64,000 nucleotides of DNA from Dipteronia dyeriana. Taxonomy: Eukaryota > Streptophyta > Magnoliopsida > Sapindales > Sapindaceae. Below, one piece after another: positions 22,641 to 33,090 of this stretch. A program made the position numbers and the translations under genes. The notes under the pieces are model-generated. The model was not told where the DNA came from, did not search any database, and worked only from the letters and a program-made list of their open reading frames with translations. How positions within the stretch are numbered: position 1 is the stretch's first letter; the number at the start of each line of letters is the position of its first letter. The stretch lies in assembly GCA_032871835.1 (NCBI GenBank), contig CM065297.1, positions 67,877,253-67,941,252 of the forward strand. Reading direction: 5' to 3'.

Positions 22641-25600
22641 TGTTGGGATTATTCTCGATAGCAAGAGTGTAATATTGTATTTGACAATCTTTTCATATTA
22701 ATAGCATGATAAGTCAGCATGATTAGATATGACACATCACAGGAGTCAGAAAAGATCAACTCAAGGCAATTAATAAATGATCTCAAGGCCAAGTCAAGAT
22801 TACCCAAGATGGTTGGGGAAGCTAACCAATCGGGCACAAATAACCTAGTAAGGGAAAATAGCCGATTGGGTAGAGAGGCCTTGGTCGGGACTATCCGATC
22901 GGGATCAGACAATGGGTCAGTTGGATTACGCGTGAAAGATATTAAATGCAACTACGACTCAAATACGAAAAAGAATGATCTTACTTAAACAAGGAATCTA
23001 GAATCATACTCCAATAAGGAAATATCCTTATTTCCTCTCCAGTATCAGAGAAGACTATTCAGGAAAGAATTCAAAGCTTCCAAAAGGATAAGCACCAAAC
23101 ACGAAACGAGTCCAAGTCAAGCAATAACTCTGCTCTTCTACAAGACTGTACACCGATCAAGAATTAAGTCCTAAACAGACTATTCAACTAGAATCCTACG
23201 AAGACTTTAATACTCTAATTCAATACACAAGATCTCCAAAACAGGAAAGAAGACAATGATGACTTCAACAAGTAACCAGTTCTAATTAAACGATATCACC
23301 TTTCCTAATTTGTATAACAATGATTAGGGTTCTATGCACATATAAATAGACCCATAATCTCATTGTAAAGAAGAGAACGAGACATATACACACAACGACA
23401 TAGAGAGACATATACACATAATGACATAGAGAGACACATATACAATAATACATGCAACGACACATAGAGAGCATCACATAGAAAATATACAAGAAAGAGA
23501 GAGATACACCAAAAAGGAGAGATTGAGTGTGTAATCATTATACTATAGTTAATTCTTCATGCTGTCACCGGTAACTGTGGATGTTTCCCTATCTTGGGGT
23601 TATACCACGTAAACTTAGGTGTGCATGCTTTTTTTTTCTATTTTCTCATAACATCTTCAACAATCTACAAAAACCTGTTAGACGCGTGATCAATCCTACA
23701 CGATCCAAAAATTGTTTTCAACAATTATAATTGTCAATAGTAAATAATAATACGGTTAATAGACTATCAGAAAAGAAGAATTATTCGTACATCTGGATAT
23801 GTACGAGATAGACACAATTCTTTAGTTAGTCTTAAATAATATTCACAACTTAAGATAAAGGTTGGGCACCTTTATCTTGTCAAAGTTATAGATTCTTTTG
23901 CTAGCATTTGACTTTGATCAAATGTGTTATGACGAGTCTAAAATCATCAAAGTGTGATTTCTTTGGGCAAAAGAATCATGGACTGGGAGCATTGAATTGG
24001 ATCACAGTGAAATACTTTATCCAAAACCATCAATGGATAAAATTTTTCCCTTGAAGACAATCAAAAAGTCTAACTCAATCCTGTGATAAATGAATGACTT
24101 ACGGTTTCAAGTGTTATCATTTGAGCTATCATTGAGTACGATTATATAGCATCGTCTATCCTTGAAGTTTTGGTTGTATTCATTTGTTAGTCGATAGAGG
24201 ACTTCATTTATAGTTTGATGAAATATGGCTTCTGGACAGGTCAAAATATCCAAGTTCAAAATGTGGTCATATGAGTAAATATGGTAACTTGGAGAGCTAT
24301 AGGCGGTCTATGGGCTCTTAGCGATTACTGGTATTCTTCATGAGGATACACTATCTCCATTAAGATTGTCTAGGGTATGAAAGAGCAATATTAACTCATT
24401 CTATCTATATTTAAGAGTTCAATTTTAGTTCTTTAGTGGAATGAATTCAAAATAATAGATCGAACCTGAGTGAATCGTTTGATGATTGTGATTAGGTTAT
24501 GTCGATTGGAGCTTAAATTAGATAGCCTACCAAGATCCCCAATCCACACGAACTTGCATGGATCACTTGATATATTCTACCGGACCAATTTCTGGGTCTA
24601 TCTAGAATTGTATTAAGGCATGTGGACTTGTTTCTTTTTTAGTAAGAATGGGTCTAGTTCACATGTGGACTTTTTATTAAAGCCTAGTGGATTTAATAAA
24701 ATAGAAAAAATAATATCTGACCCTTATTTATATAGCTTGGGTGGTAAGGGACTATATAATAGCCGAATATATTGTTTTTTATTTTATTATTTAATTAAAT
24801 GGAAATTAATTAATTGATTAATTGTTTAATTAATAGTTAAAATCTTTTTTCTAGTAGGAGATTGTCTTCTAGAGTCATATTATTGTTGGTAATATGATAA
24901 GTATCAAATACTATATTTGATAAGTGGATAAATAATAGAAATTTATTTATCTGGTCAAATTAATTTCTATTAAAACTCTAGTTGGCAATTGATCAAATTA
25001 GAAAGTTTTGATATAGTAAAAATTTAATTATATTCAATAATTGGTTATTGAATAAATACACTAATTGAGTTGGATTAGGAGTCCTGTTGTGGAAAAGAAA
25101 TGTTTTATTTGAAAAGAATTTTTTGTCACCAAGTAAATCCACATAGATATAGGATTCTTGCCCACCAAGTAAATCATGTTTAGGAAAGGATTTGAGAACC
25201 CATATATATCTTCACATAAATTTCGACCAAGGCAAATTATAATTGAATTTTCAGCCAAGACTAGGGTTTTTATGAGAGCGAATTTGGCCAAGTGATTGAT
25301 TTTTGTGAGAGAAAAAATTTAATTTGTGCTCTAGACAAAATTCGGCCTACTCATAGATATTGTGTATAGAATTCGGCCAAGGAGAAGAGAAAATGGGAAC
25401 ATTTTTTGTTTTCGATAGTGCACTAGTATCATTTACATCAAAATGGTTTTGTGTACAAAAATTGAATCGGGTTCACACGAGTTTCAGTTAAGTAGATTGA
25501 TAATTCACAAGCGACCGAACGTTCTTGGGTTTTCTCTTGGAGGATTATTGTTACTGACAAAAGAAAAAGATTTTGTTTGTATCCATCCTCAGGTATACAA

Positions 25601-25831
25601 TTCAAAAAAAGACAGCCCACACTCCTAGGTGATTCACGTTCGTGATTGGATTGGAAGATCTTATGGATTCAATTCGACGCTAGTTCAATCGTCACGAGAT
25701 AAAAGGATGCTATTTTTAATTATATGTCAATTAATCTAAGGTTAATGTTCTTTTTTTTAAAAGGAAAATTTTAAAGTACTTAAACCCTAGTTTTTCGCTT
25801 ACGCTGCGTTTTGAATCGATTTTTCCCTGCA
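22641..25831 (+). repeat. K2 3' LTR, split by SL
   Basis: 22641-22703 and 23724-25831 together match the 5' LTR, ending CCCTGCA. About 46 bases present in the 5' LTR (from AAGTGATTTC onward) are missing at the SL junction. It keeps about 70 bases near 25200-25270 that the 5' LTR lacks. Confidence 0.92.
22704..23723 (+). mobile_element. SL: solo or truncated gypsy-type LTR inside K2 LTR
   Basis: Foreign sequence in the K2 3' LTR, ending TTTTCAACA. It shares with the T1 LTR the block GATTAGGGTTCTATxxxCATATAAATAGACCC (23321 on) and a downstream GTGGATGTTTCC...TATACCACGTAAAC region, but is otherwise different, so it is a related gypsy family. It has a purine-rich degenerate repeat of about 26 bases (GACATAGAGAGACA, 23380-23490) after the TATA box. 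No internal region and no TSD are visible; the left end is probably truncated, so the exact start is uncertain. Confidence 0.7.
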
Positions 25832-25836
25832 ATCAC

Positions 25837-25961
25837 TGGGTGAACTATTTCTTTGAAGTCTAGAAGTGTCTTAGATCGAGTCATTATTTTAATTCAGTCA
25901 TGTTTGTTTTGTTTTAAGGTTTGCTCGAGGATGAGCAAATGTTTGGTTTGGGGGGGATATT
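25837..25961 (+). mobile_element. GY 3' internal end with polypurine tract
   Basis: Continues the GY piece that ends at 15301. It contains GAGGATGAGCAAATG followed by TTTGGTTTGGGGGGGA, a PPT-like tract of the style found before 3' LTRs of many plant gypsy elements. Confidence 0.65.
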
Positions 25962-27550
25962 TGATCGGGCCAAAATTGTCATATATTTTGGCCCTCAATT
26001 CCTGAACCTTTGTCTCGTTTTTTGATGATTTTATTTATCTTATAGCTCATTTATTGTGTTTTCAGGCAATTAGTTATATCTCGGACAATCGGACAGAGTA
26101 TGTAGATTTATACGGAAAAAAGGGCAAGAATGGGGGAATATTTCAAGGTAGTATGTGGGACATGTGTGGGTCATCACCAGCTCATCAACCGCTCACTTAG
26201 AAGGAAGAAGGAATCATATCAATGCGTGAGTCCTCGTCCCATGCACCGTCAAGCATTTGTCCACGCCTCGCATAAAACTCGGGAGATGGAAAACAGAGCC
26301 TCAGGTCAATGCGTGGGTCCTGTTCGGATCCTAAACTGTGTATTTGTCTGTGCATTTCACTAAACCCAGGAGCTGGAAAATGAAGTGTCAGGTCATTACT
26401 TGGGTTCCAAACCGCACACCACCCTTATATTTTACGCATCAAGAAGCCACATCAACAATTTTTAGACCTAAACCACGAATTCTATAAATTCAACTTTTGA
26501 AGATTTCAAAAACTCCCTTACACTCTCTAATAGACACCTAGAGACCCATTCATAACCATTTTTCTCTCTCTAGATCTATGAATTCATTTCTCTTCAAAAT
26601 CCACTCAATTCATAAACCATCAATAGCATCTACTCAACAAAGGATACTATTTCGGAGCTTCAAGAAGGAGGAATCATCTATGGGTTTACTTTATTTTCTT
26701 CTTCTCGTTCATTCTTGTAATAGACATGAGTAGTTAGACCCATTTATGGATGATGTAAATGATTTTCATTCAATGCATTAATAGTTATTTGATTGTCCTA
26801 GAATTAAGTAGATATGCCCTCTCTTAATCTTATTGATTATCAAAATCTGTTGAGTTTTTAATATTGATATACTCATCTATTTGGATTGATTAGATATGCC
26901 CTCTCTCAAGCCAAGTAGATAATCACTTCTAGGTACCTAAACTAGCTAAGTTTAATGAATTGGATGTGTAGTGAATATGTCGTTCCTACACATTTGGTTC
27001 TCAATGGTAGAGATTGGATTGTGAATATGCCCTTCTAAGCCATTCCTTACCACATAATTTGTCTAAGTCTTAAGAGTGACTCTCTTATAAGTCGACCTTT
27101 TTGTTGAGCAATAGAGAGTTGATGTGGATAGAGTCTTCGAGTCTTCAAATCCGGCCTAGTAGCCGTGAGTGAGCGTCGTTGACTCCAAACCACTCTATTG
27201 GATGAATTGACCTTTACTAATCATTTGCGTAACATTGAAATAATGGATTCCCACAATTTATATTGTGATTGCATCATTCCCTATACCATCACATTTATAT
27301 CTTTCATCACTAGCTAGTTGCAATTAGAGTAGCTAGGCTTAGTTGCATGTAGTTAATTTTATATAACAACCATTACAATTTACTTTTCATTGCATATTAG
27401 ATTAGAGAAAATTTGATCATTTAAGCATAACACGATTTTTATGGATGATACACTTACATGCTACTATATTGTTTTCAATTTGAGTGCAAATCGGGTTTTA
27501 TAAATTTTGTTTGACAAGCTATCTTACAGGTATAAAATGACAACTTGTCA
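25962..27550 (+). repeat. GY 3' LTR (about 1.59 kb)
   Basis: From TGATCGGGCC just after the PPT to ACTTGTCA at 27550, giving TGA...TCA ends. The right boundary is precise: from 27551 the sequence matches the T2 LTR (GTTTTxCCTTGGC at 50156). There is no second copy in the window, so the left boundary rests on the PPT and terminal bases only. I see no coding signal. Confidence 0.65.
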
Positions 27551-28319
27551 GTTTTACCTTGGCTTACACTCCGAGGATCAATAGATTGTTCTTTGTTCCC
27601 TATTTGGCAGAACTTTTCGTTTAATACGATTGAACCTAGAAAATCAGTTGACGGAGGATATCTTGGTAAGAAACGTGTTTATTTCCCCTCTGGACTCTTT
27701 CACTACAATTATGCATACAAGGAGTTTGCTTACTCCCTGGATAATAATTCGACTTCCTCTGCTATTTACGTGACACTTCAAAGCATGGACCCGGTGATAT
27801 GGTAGAGTGTCTTGGAGAACACGTATGCTTGCGAGGTATCCTAAGGTACCATCATGGCATGGTAGAGCTTGACTGATGGTGGTGGCGAGGTATCCTGATG
27901 TACCTACATACCGGGGTATCATGGAGTTTCATTCCGATGATGTGGCACTTGATTAGCTTCTCCGGCAAGGTACTTCGAGGTACCATCCTGGTAGCGAGGA
28001 GTCTGGTTGATCTTATTAAAGCTTTACGATCTCCTATATAATTTTCAGACCTCTTCCCTCCAGTTAGAAAGGCAGAACAATTACATTGTGGGGTTAATAG
28101 GGCAATGTCAAGGTAGTTAGGTACCAGTTTATCCACGAGAGTGCAGGAGCTTGATCTTGCTACTTCGATAATGTAAAGGTACCTAGGTTGCGCTAGGCCA
28201 GGTACTTAGATGTTAACCATTGTGTCCAATATCGATCTGGTATGTGGAGACGTTCTCTACCTGGTGCTAATCGGGTGAAAAATTTTCCTTTGGGCCCTTG
28301 CCAAAATTTTCTATTAACA
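27551..28319 (-). repeat. T2 3' LTR, first 769 bases
   Basis: Matches 50156-50926. On the minus strand it starts TGTTAATAG at 28319, preceded by the purine-rich CAAAGAGGACTTC, the likely PPT. GY interrupts it at 27551. The 86-residue + frame at 27545-27805 lies in the LTR and is not kept in the other copy. Confidence 0.9.
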
Positions 28320-28722
28320 GAAGTCCTCTTTGACTTGAACATCGGTGATTGACTGATGGTTGGAATTAGATTTCCTGTTTCATTTGGGAAATTTTTTATT
28401 TTCAAATGGCTACCAGAATCCGGGTGGAATCTTATCATTACATGCAATGGCAACGTGTCAAGCGGGGGGAGGTTTTCCATTTGACAAAAGAGAGATTTTT
28501 GGTGGCTTGCGAGTATCGAGGCAAAAATCTCACCTTCTCGATCACAATTGTCACTGGTTACTGTTTCATTACGCGTATTTAAACCTGACCTCCTTTTCAT
28601 TTTCTCTCACACTTTCAAATCTTCTACTTAAAAAATTTAAGAAAACCCTAAGCTCTTCTTTCTTCTTCAGTTCTCTCTAGCTTTCTATCCTTGACTTTTC
28701 AAAACTTGAATCCACTGATACA
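28320..28722 (+). promoter_or_regulatory. T2 region upstream of antisense gene
   Basis: Between PPT and antisense ATG. On the + strand it has TATTTAAA (28576-28583), a pyrimidine-rich stretch, and the telo-box AAACCCTAA (28643-28651) about 72 bases before the ATG. T3 has a matching TATTTAA before its antisense ATG, which suggests a separate promoter for the antisense gene. Confidence 0.5.
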
Positions 28723-30588
28723 ATGTCAAATTATGATCACGACAGTATCGAAAGGCTAGTAGAGGGTGACTCCCCGAGGCCCGCAGGTAAGAAACAAGCT
28801 CAGAAAGAAGATAGTGGGGAAAGAGATGCCCCTTCACTATAAACTTCATTGTCCTCGGTGCTACCAAGAAGGACAATCCTTGGAAGGAAGAGTGGTTGGT
28901 GATTAGTTGAGATTAAGGGAGCTTAGTTTTCATCAGGGGCACCGGATAATTCCAACCTGGTTCAATGTTAAGCCAACTAGGGGAAAAATTTCCCTCACCG
29001 TTAAGTCTAAGGCAATTCTAGAGGCGATCGTCGTGTGAAAATTTGTCAACCTAAAGTATCCCTTCTCAAACGCTTACGACTCCAGCCGAGTAAACTGGTA
29101 TCTACACATTTTCGCTGCTTCTCCAGGTGTATTGAATCATTCTGCTTCTGTTGACTCTGAATTCTTACTTGTCACTTGTTTATTCTAGTCCTCTATTGAT
29201 TTGTATAGTTTTTGCTGTTCCACTACCGGCCTATCAGGAGCCTATCCTGCTCAATAATTAACCCCATCTAAGCTTTCCTTCCCCTGCTGGTTCTCCAGCT
29301 GCTCAAACTGTTAGGTCTCCTCCTCCTGCCACAGCAGAACGATTAACCAGAGTAAGAGGTTAGGGCCCTGCTACTCTACCTGCCACTACCACCAAGACTC
29401 CTAGCTCCACTGCTACCGATTCTACTTTTTCTTCTATTGTTACTATTCCACCTCATTCGCATACTTTAGTACCTCCCTAATCAACGGAGGGTCTTGAAAG
29501 TCCTGGTGCCACCACCTCTGTAACTCCCAACGCTGGTTTAAGACCTCGATCAAGGTATTCTAAGCAAAATGAGGTCTTCAACCAATTTTTCCTCTCCTAC
29601 CTTGGTAGTGGCCTAGCTCCATTGACCTTTCTACCCTATGAGATTCTGTTCACCAAGGATTTTACCCTTAATACCTAGCTAAGTGTGAGGTCATACCCCT
29701 TCTCATTATTACTCTAGCATTCACATAACTAGTATACGGGTGTTGACAAATTTGGTTGCTATGTATTGTAGACTTTCAAGTACAATGTAGCGGTGAGCCA
29801 TCAGATGGCCTCATTGAGGACTCACACTGAAAAGGCTAAAGGGGAGCACGATCGGACCAAGGCACGGTGCAGACATTGAAACTTAACCTGGACGAGATCG
29901 AGAAGACACTAGAGGATACACGTTATGATCTGAAGAGGTTGAAGCACTCTCTCGATCAAGAGACTCTCAGGTTGGAGTAGCGGGTCATGGAAAGAAACTT
30001 CAGAAGGAAGAAAGTTAGGGAGTAAGAGATGGAGAATCAAGCTTTGCACATTGAGGTGGACATCTACGAGTCTTAGGTTGACTCCTTTTATACTACATTC
30101 CAAGCTGCCCAAGTTCTACCTCTTCCCTTTGGCTTAGTCACCATCGCAAATTGGGATAGGAAAGAGATCATAGATAGAGCAAAGAAGGTGTCAACCTCCA
30201 TCGGTGATGGAGCAGTTACCTCTTGACCTACCGATGTTGATAAGGGCACAAACCTTGAAGACCAGTATCTTGGGATTGGGGAGGCTCTACCTGCCTCTAA
30301 AGAGGTAGAAGAAAACCTACCGCTGATCAAGGAGCTATCGAAGATCATCCTATCTCGAAAGTGATGGTGGAATGCCATATTTGTCCGGTTTCTATGGAAG
30401 GGGTATCTGAGGCAGAACCAGTAGAGGAACAAATAGTTATGGAGGCCACCGTAACTTCCCTAACTGAGGTCATCCCTCCCATAATTCTAGCCGAGGTTAC
30501 CCAAATGTTGATTAAAGAGTAGGTCAGCGAGCATCCATTAGGAGATGTAGCTACTAGAGAGGGACATTAGGAGGAAGCTGACGCATGA
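28723..30588 (+). pseudogene. T2 antisense accessory gene (decayed)
   Basis: Opposite in direction to T2 gag-pol. Exon 1 (28723-29126) opens 'MSNYDHDSIERLVEGDSPRP' but has lost most of the PF04195-like part near 28840; it resumes as 'VLGATKKDNPWKEEW' and ends 'FVNLKYPFSNAYDSSRVNWY', matching T3 'FVNLQYPTSDPFNAGRVERY'. Intron 1 is 29127-29208 (CAG/GT donor, TTGTATAG acceptor). Exon 2 is Ser/Thr/Pro/Ala-rich. Intron 2 is about 29683-29771. Exon 3 starts 'FKYNVAVSHQMASLRTHTEK', a coiled coil, followed by 'AQVLPLPFGLVTIANWDRKE', again matching T3. Several stops break it. The product is unknown; PF04195-type ancestry is inferred through T3 and T1. Confidence 0.75.
29127..29208 (+). other. Intron 1 of T2 antisense gene
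   Basis: Donor CTCCAG/GTGTATTG and acceptor TTTGTATAG/TTTTT, 82 bases. The T3 gene has an 81-base intron at the homologous place, after the same 'SPG' codons and with acceptor TTATAG/TTTCC. An alternative acceptor at 29236-29237 fits the T3 alignment less well. Confidence 0.72.
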
Positions 30589-31784
30589 ACCAGTAATCTG
30601 ATATATCACTTATTTATGTTGCCAAGAAATTGGGGTGGGCACCCTGCTGGATCAAGAAACATAAAAAAATATTCATGTTATTTCTTTTGTGTTGCCTATT
30701 TTTTTTTAAAGATGTAGCCCGATAGTAAGAGATTGGCTCTCTTCTTGGCATGAGTAGAAAAGTCCTTCTTTCTTCCATTCTTGTATTTGTTGAACTTATA
30801 TTGCTTCATCTATTGACTTGATCCTATAGTGCACTGCCATGTGTATACTTGACTTACATAGATTCTGGTAATACAAGAAAAGTTTAACATCTACCAAACA
30901 GATGAGGTCGAATAGACCTGATCACTTGTTCTAACTTTAGATGCTTAGTGAAAATTTAATCTCTTGAGTCATAACTCATGAGACTCTCTGTTTGAGTGGT
31001 CTTCCGGCTCCTCTAGGATTCTGCTCTCGTGGCTTTGACCATCTCTGTATCAGGATTTAGGTGAAATGACACGTATCAAGAGCTTGGGTACTGAGGACTT
31101 CCATTTATCGTGGTACCTTAGTACTCTGTTAACTTCACTGAGACGTTTCCTGCTATCACTTCAAGTTCTTAGTGCAAGTCTGGTTTAAACGAACCTTAAC
31201 AACACAAAACAACTTAAAAATAGGTGAAAGAATGAACCGGAGTAAACAAATGACTCGTACCAAGTTACCGAGGTACTTGGTCAAGATGGTCCCCATGGGA
31301 CTTCATACCATGTTGATTTTATTTTTTGGGAGAATCGGGGGTATCTTGGGGGTGGTAGCCCGACCAAGGCCTTAGGATTGTCATTTGGCTATCCTAGCCT
31401 TGTGATTTACCTAGCAACAATGCATTTATGCTTAGATCCTTCTTAGCAGGGGTGGTTCCCGGCTAAGGCATCAGATGTGGTAAGGGGGATTCCTTTACCA
31501 ATCCCTGGTCTTGTGATATGGCTGGCAACTATGCACTTATGCTCAGATCTTTCTTGGCAGGGGTAGTTCCCGACCAAGGCATCAAGGATGCTATCTAGTT
31601 ATCCTTGATTCATGGCGATCATGGCGAAATTCCCCTTTGGAAAAAATGAAAACACGAATGGAGATGGAGTAACTAACTGGAGATTTTATTGATAATCAAG
31701 TTGGAATTATAATTTATTCATGACCTGGTAATACCGAAACCTAGATATGACTAATCAGCTCTAAGTCCCCTGCCTTGGCATAAA
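30589..31784. other. T2 spacer between antisense gene and integrase
   Basis: No coding signal. It contains T-rich tracts near 30690-30710 and a tandem repeat (listed separately). The 67-residue frame at 31172-31375 has no family motif. Confidence 0.5.
31351..31600 (-). repeat. About 100-111-bp tandem repeat in T2 3' region
   Basis: Units starting GGTGGTAGCCCGACCAAGGC, GGTGGTTCCCGGCTAAGGC and GGTAGTTCCCGACCAAGGC lie at 31351, 31451 and 31562. They share CTTGTGAT, GCAACxATGCA and TTCTTxGCAGGGG. About two and a half diverged copies are present. The place, between integrase and the antisense gene, equals that of the T1 86-bp array, but the sequence is different. Confidence 0.8.
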
Positions 31785-33090
31785 ACCTTTTCAACTAGTC
31801 AGTGTTCCATGTATGATCGATGGGTTGTCCATCCATGTCTTCGAGCTTGTAAGCCCCGCTCCAGACCATTGCATTTATCAAGTATAGGCCTTCCTAGTTT
31901 GGTCCTAAGACCCCATCCGACTTGACTTTAGTGTTCTGAGTCACATTCTTGAGTACCAAATCCCCTTATTTGAAGCTCTGAATCCTAACCCTTTTGTTAA
32001 AGTACCTCACAATCCTGCTCTGGTAAACTGTTACCTTATCTGGCACTTTGTTTTGTTTTTCCTTCATGTAGTCCAGTTTGCCCCTGAGCTTGACCTCATT
32101 GCTTTTTGGCTCAAAGTGTTGAACCCAAAATGAGGTCAACTTGTGCTCGATAGGCGGGACTGCCTCTACACCGAATGCTAAGGAGTAAGGTGTTTCTCCG
32201 ATCGCGGTTCTTTTGGTGATCCGGTAGGTCCAGAGTACCTCGGGTAACTCCTCTACCCAACTTGCCCTTCTTTTGCTGGAGTTTTTTTTTCATTAGTTTT
32301 TTTATTGTCATATTGGTGGCCTTCACCAGGCAGTTGGTTTGGGGGTGATCTACCGAGGTAAAATGGAGGTCGATTTCCAGGTCATCATAGAACCCCGTGA
32401 ATCGAGCATTATCGAATTGTTTATCGAGGTCTAAGATGATGACGATCGAGGTACTGAACCTACATACTACGTTAGTTTTGATAAATCTTTTGGTATTCTC
32501 CTCTATGATCTGGGATAGCGGCCCCACTTCTACCCACCGAGTGAAGTAGTCGTTTGCTAAAATGGCGTGTTTACCTTGTCCGGGAGAAGTTGAAAGTAGC
32601 TCAATCAAATCAAACCAAAATGGAAAATGGATAGGGTAAACTGATCGAAGATAATCGCTTAGGAGAAAGGTAGCTCAAGTTTGGTATCTTCTGGAATGGT
32701 TTACAAGATTGCACAAAGATTTTTGTTTCTAGTTGTATGGTTTGTTAGTAATATCCCATGCGATATACTTGGTAATCTATGCTTCCCCCCCCCCCCCCCC
32801 CCCTCGATGTGATTTCGACAGTCCCTAGAGTGGACCTCCCATAACGCCCAACTAGCATCGTCAGATTGTAGGCAAAAGAGCCAAGGGAGAGACTTTCCCA
32901 TACTGTAGAGGTACCGATATACCAAACAATGTCGAACAAAGATTCTCTTGATTCTGCTAGCTTGGTCAGGGTCCTTAGGGAGTTTTCCATCTTAGAGGTA
33001 GGTAACTATTGCGGCCATCCGACATGGGAGCCGATCAACTGGATAAATTTCCTTACTCGCTATTATGCTTGACTGGGAGATCACTTACAG
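31785..33090 (-). pseudogene. pol: T2 integrase, with Glu-to-Lys change
   Basis: Read on the minus strand. The zinc-finger region is spoiled by a 19-base G run. The core has 'ANDYFTRWVEVGPLSQ' (first Asp kept) and 'LDLDKQFDNARF' (second Asp kept), but the catalytic Glu is Lys in 'HPQTNCLVKATNMTI' (about 32310-32345). The C-terminal domain is visible in other frames ('GDLVLKNVTQ', 'GAYKLEDMDG') with stops, and ends with 'LKRFYAKAGD' near 31785. It could not have catalysed strand transfer with Lys at that place. Confidence 0.88.
32785..32803 (-). repeat. 19-base homopolymer (C on +, G on sense strand)
   Basis: A run of 19 C in the zinc-finger part of T2 integrase, where related elements have a short Gly-Gly codon pair. 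It shifts the frame and can also be a site of sequencing or assembly error. Confidence 0.95.

Larger units (their letters stand above)
15302..25831 (+). mobile_element. K2: full-length copia element with exact TSD
   Basis: LTR 15302-17544, PBS 17547, leader, gag 18950, pol to 22626, PPT, LTR 22641-25831. The flanking ATCAC repeats match perfectly. The 3' LTR carries the ~1-kb insertion SL. The two LTRs differ at roughly one base in nine over stretches I compared, so the insertion is old. All coding parts are broken. Confidence 0.95.

Noticed and set aside
23286..23538. Cys/Tyr-rich minus-strand frames of 68 codons
   Set aside because: Produced by the GACATAGAGAGACA-type repeat in SL; composition artefact without motif.
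27545..27805. 86-residue + frame starting at the GY/T2 junction
   Set aside because: It lies in the T2 LTR; the homologous part of the other LTR (50156-50410) is interrupted by stops.
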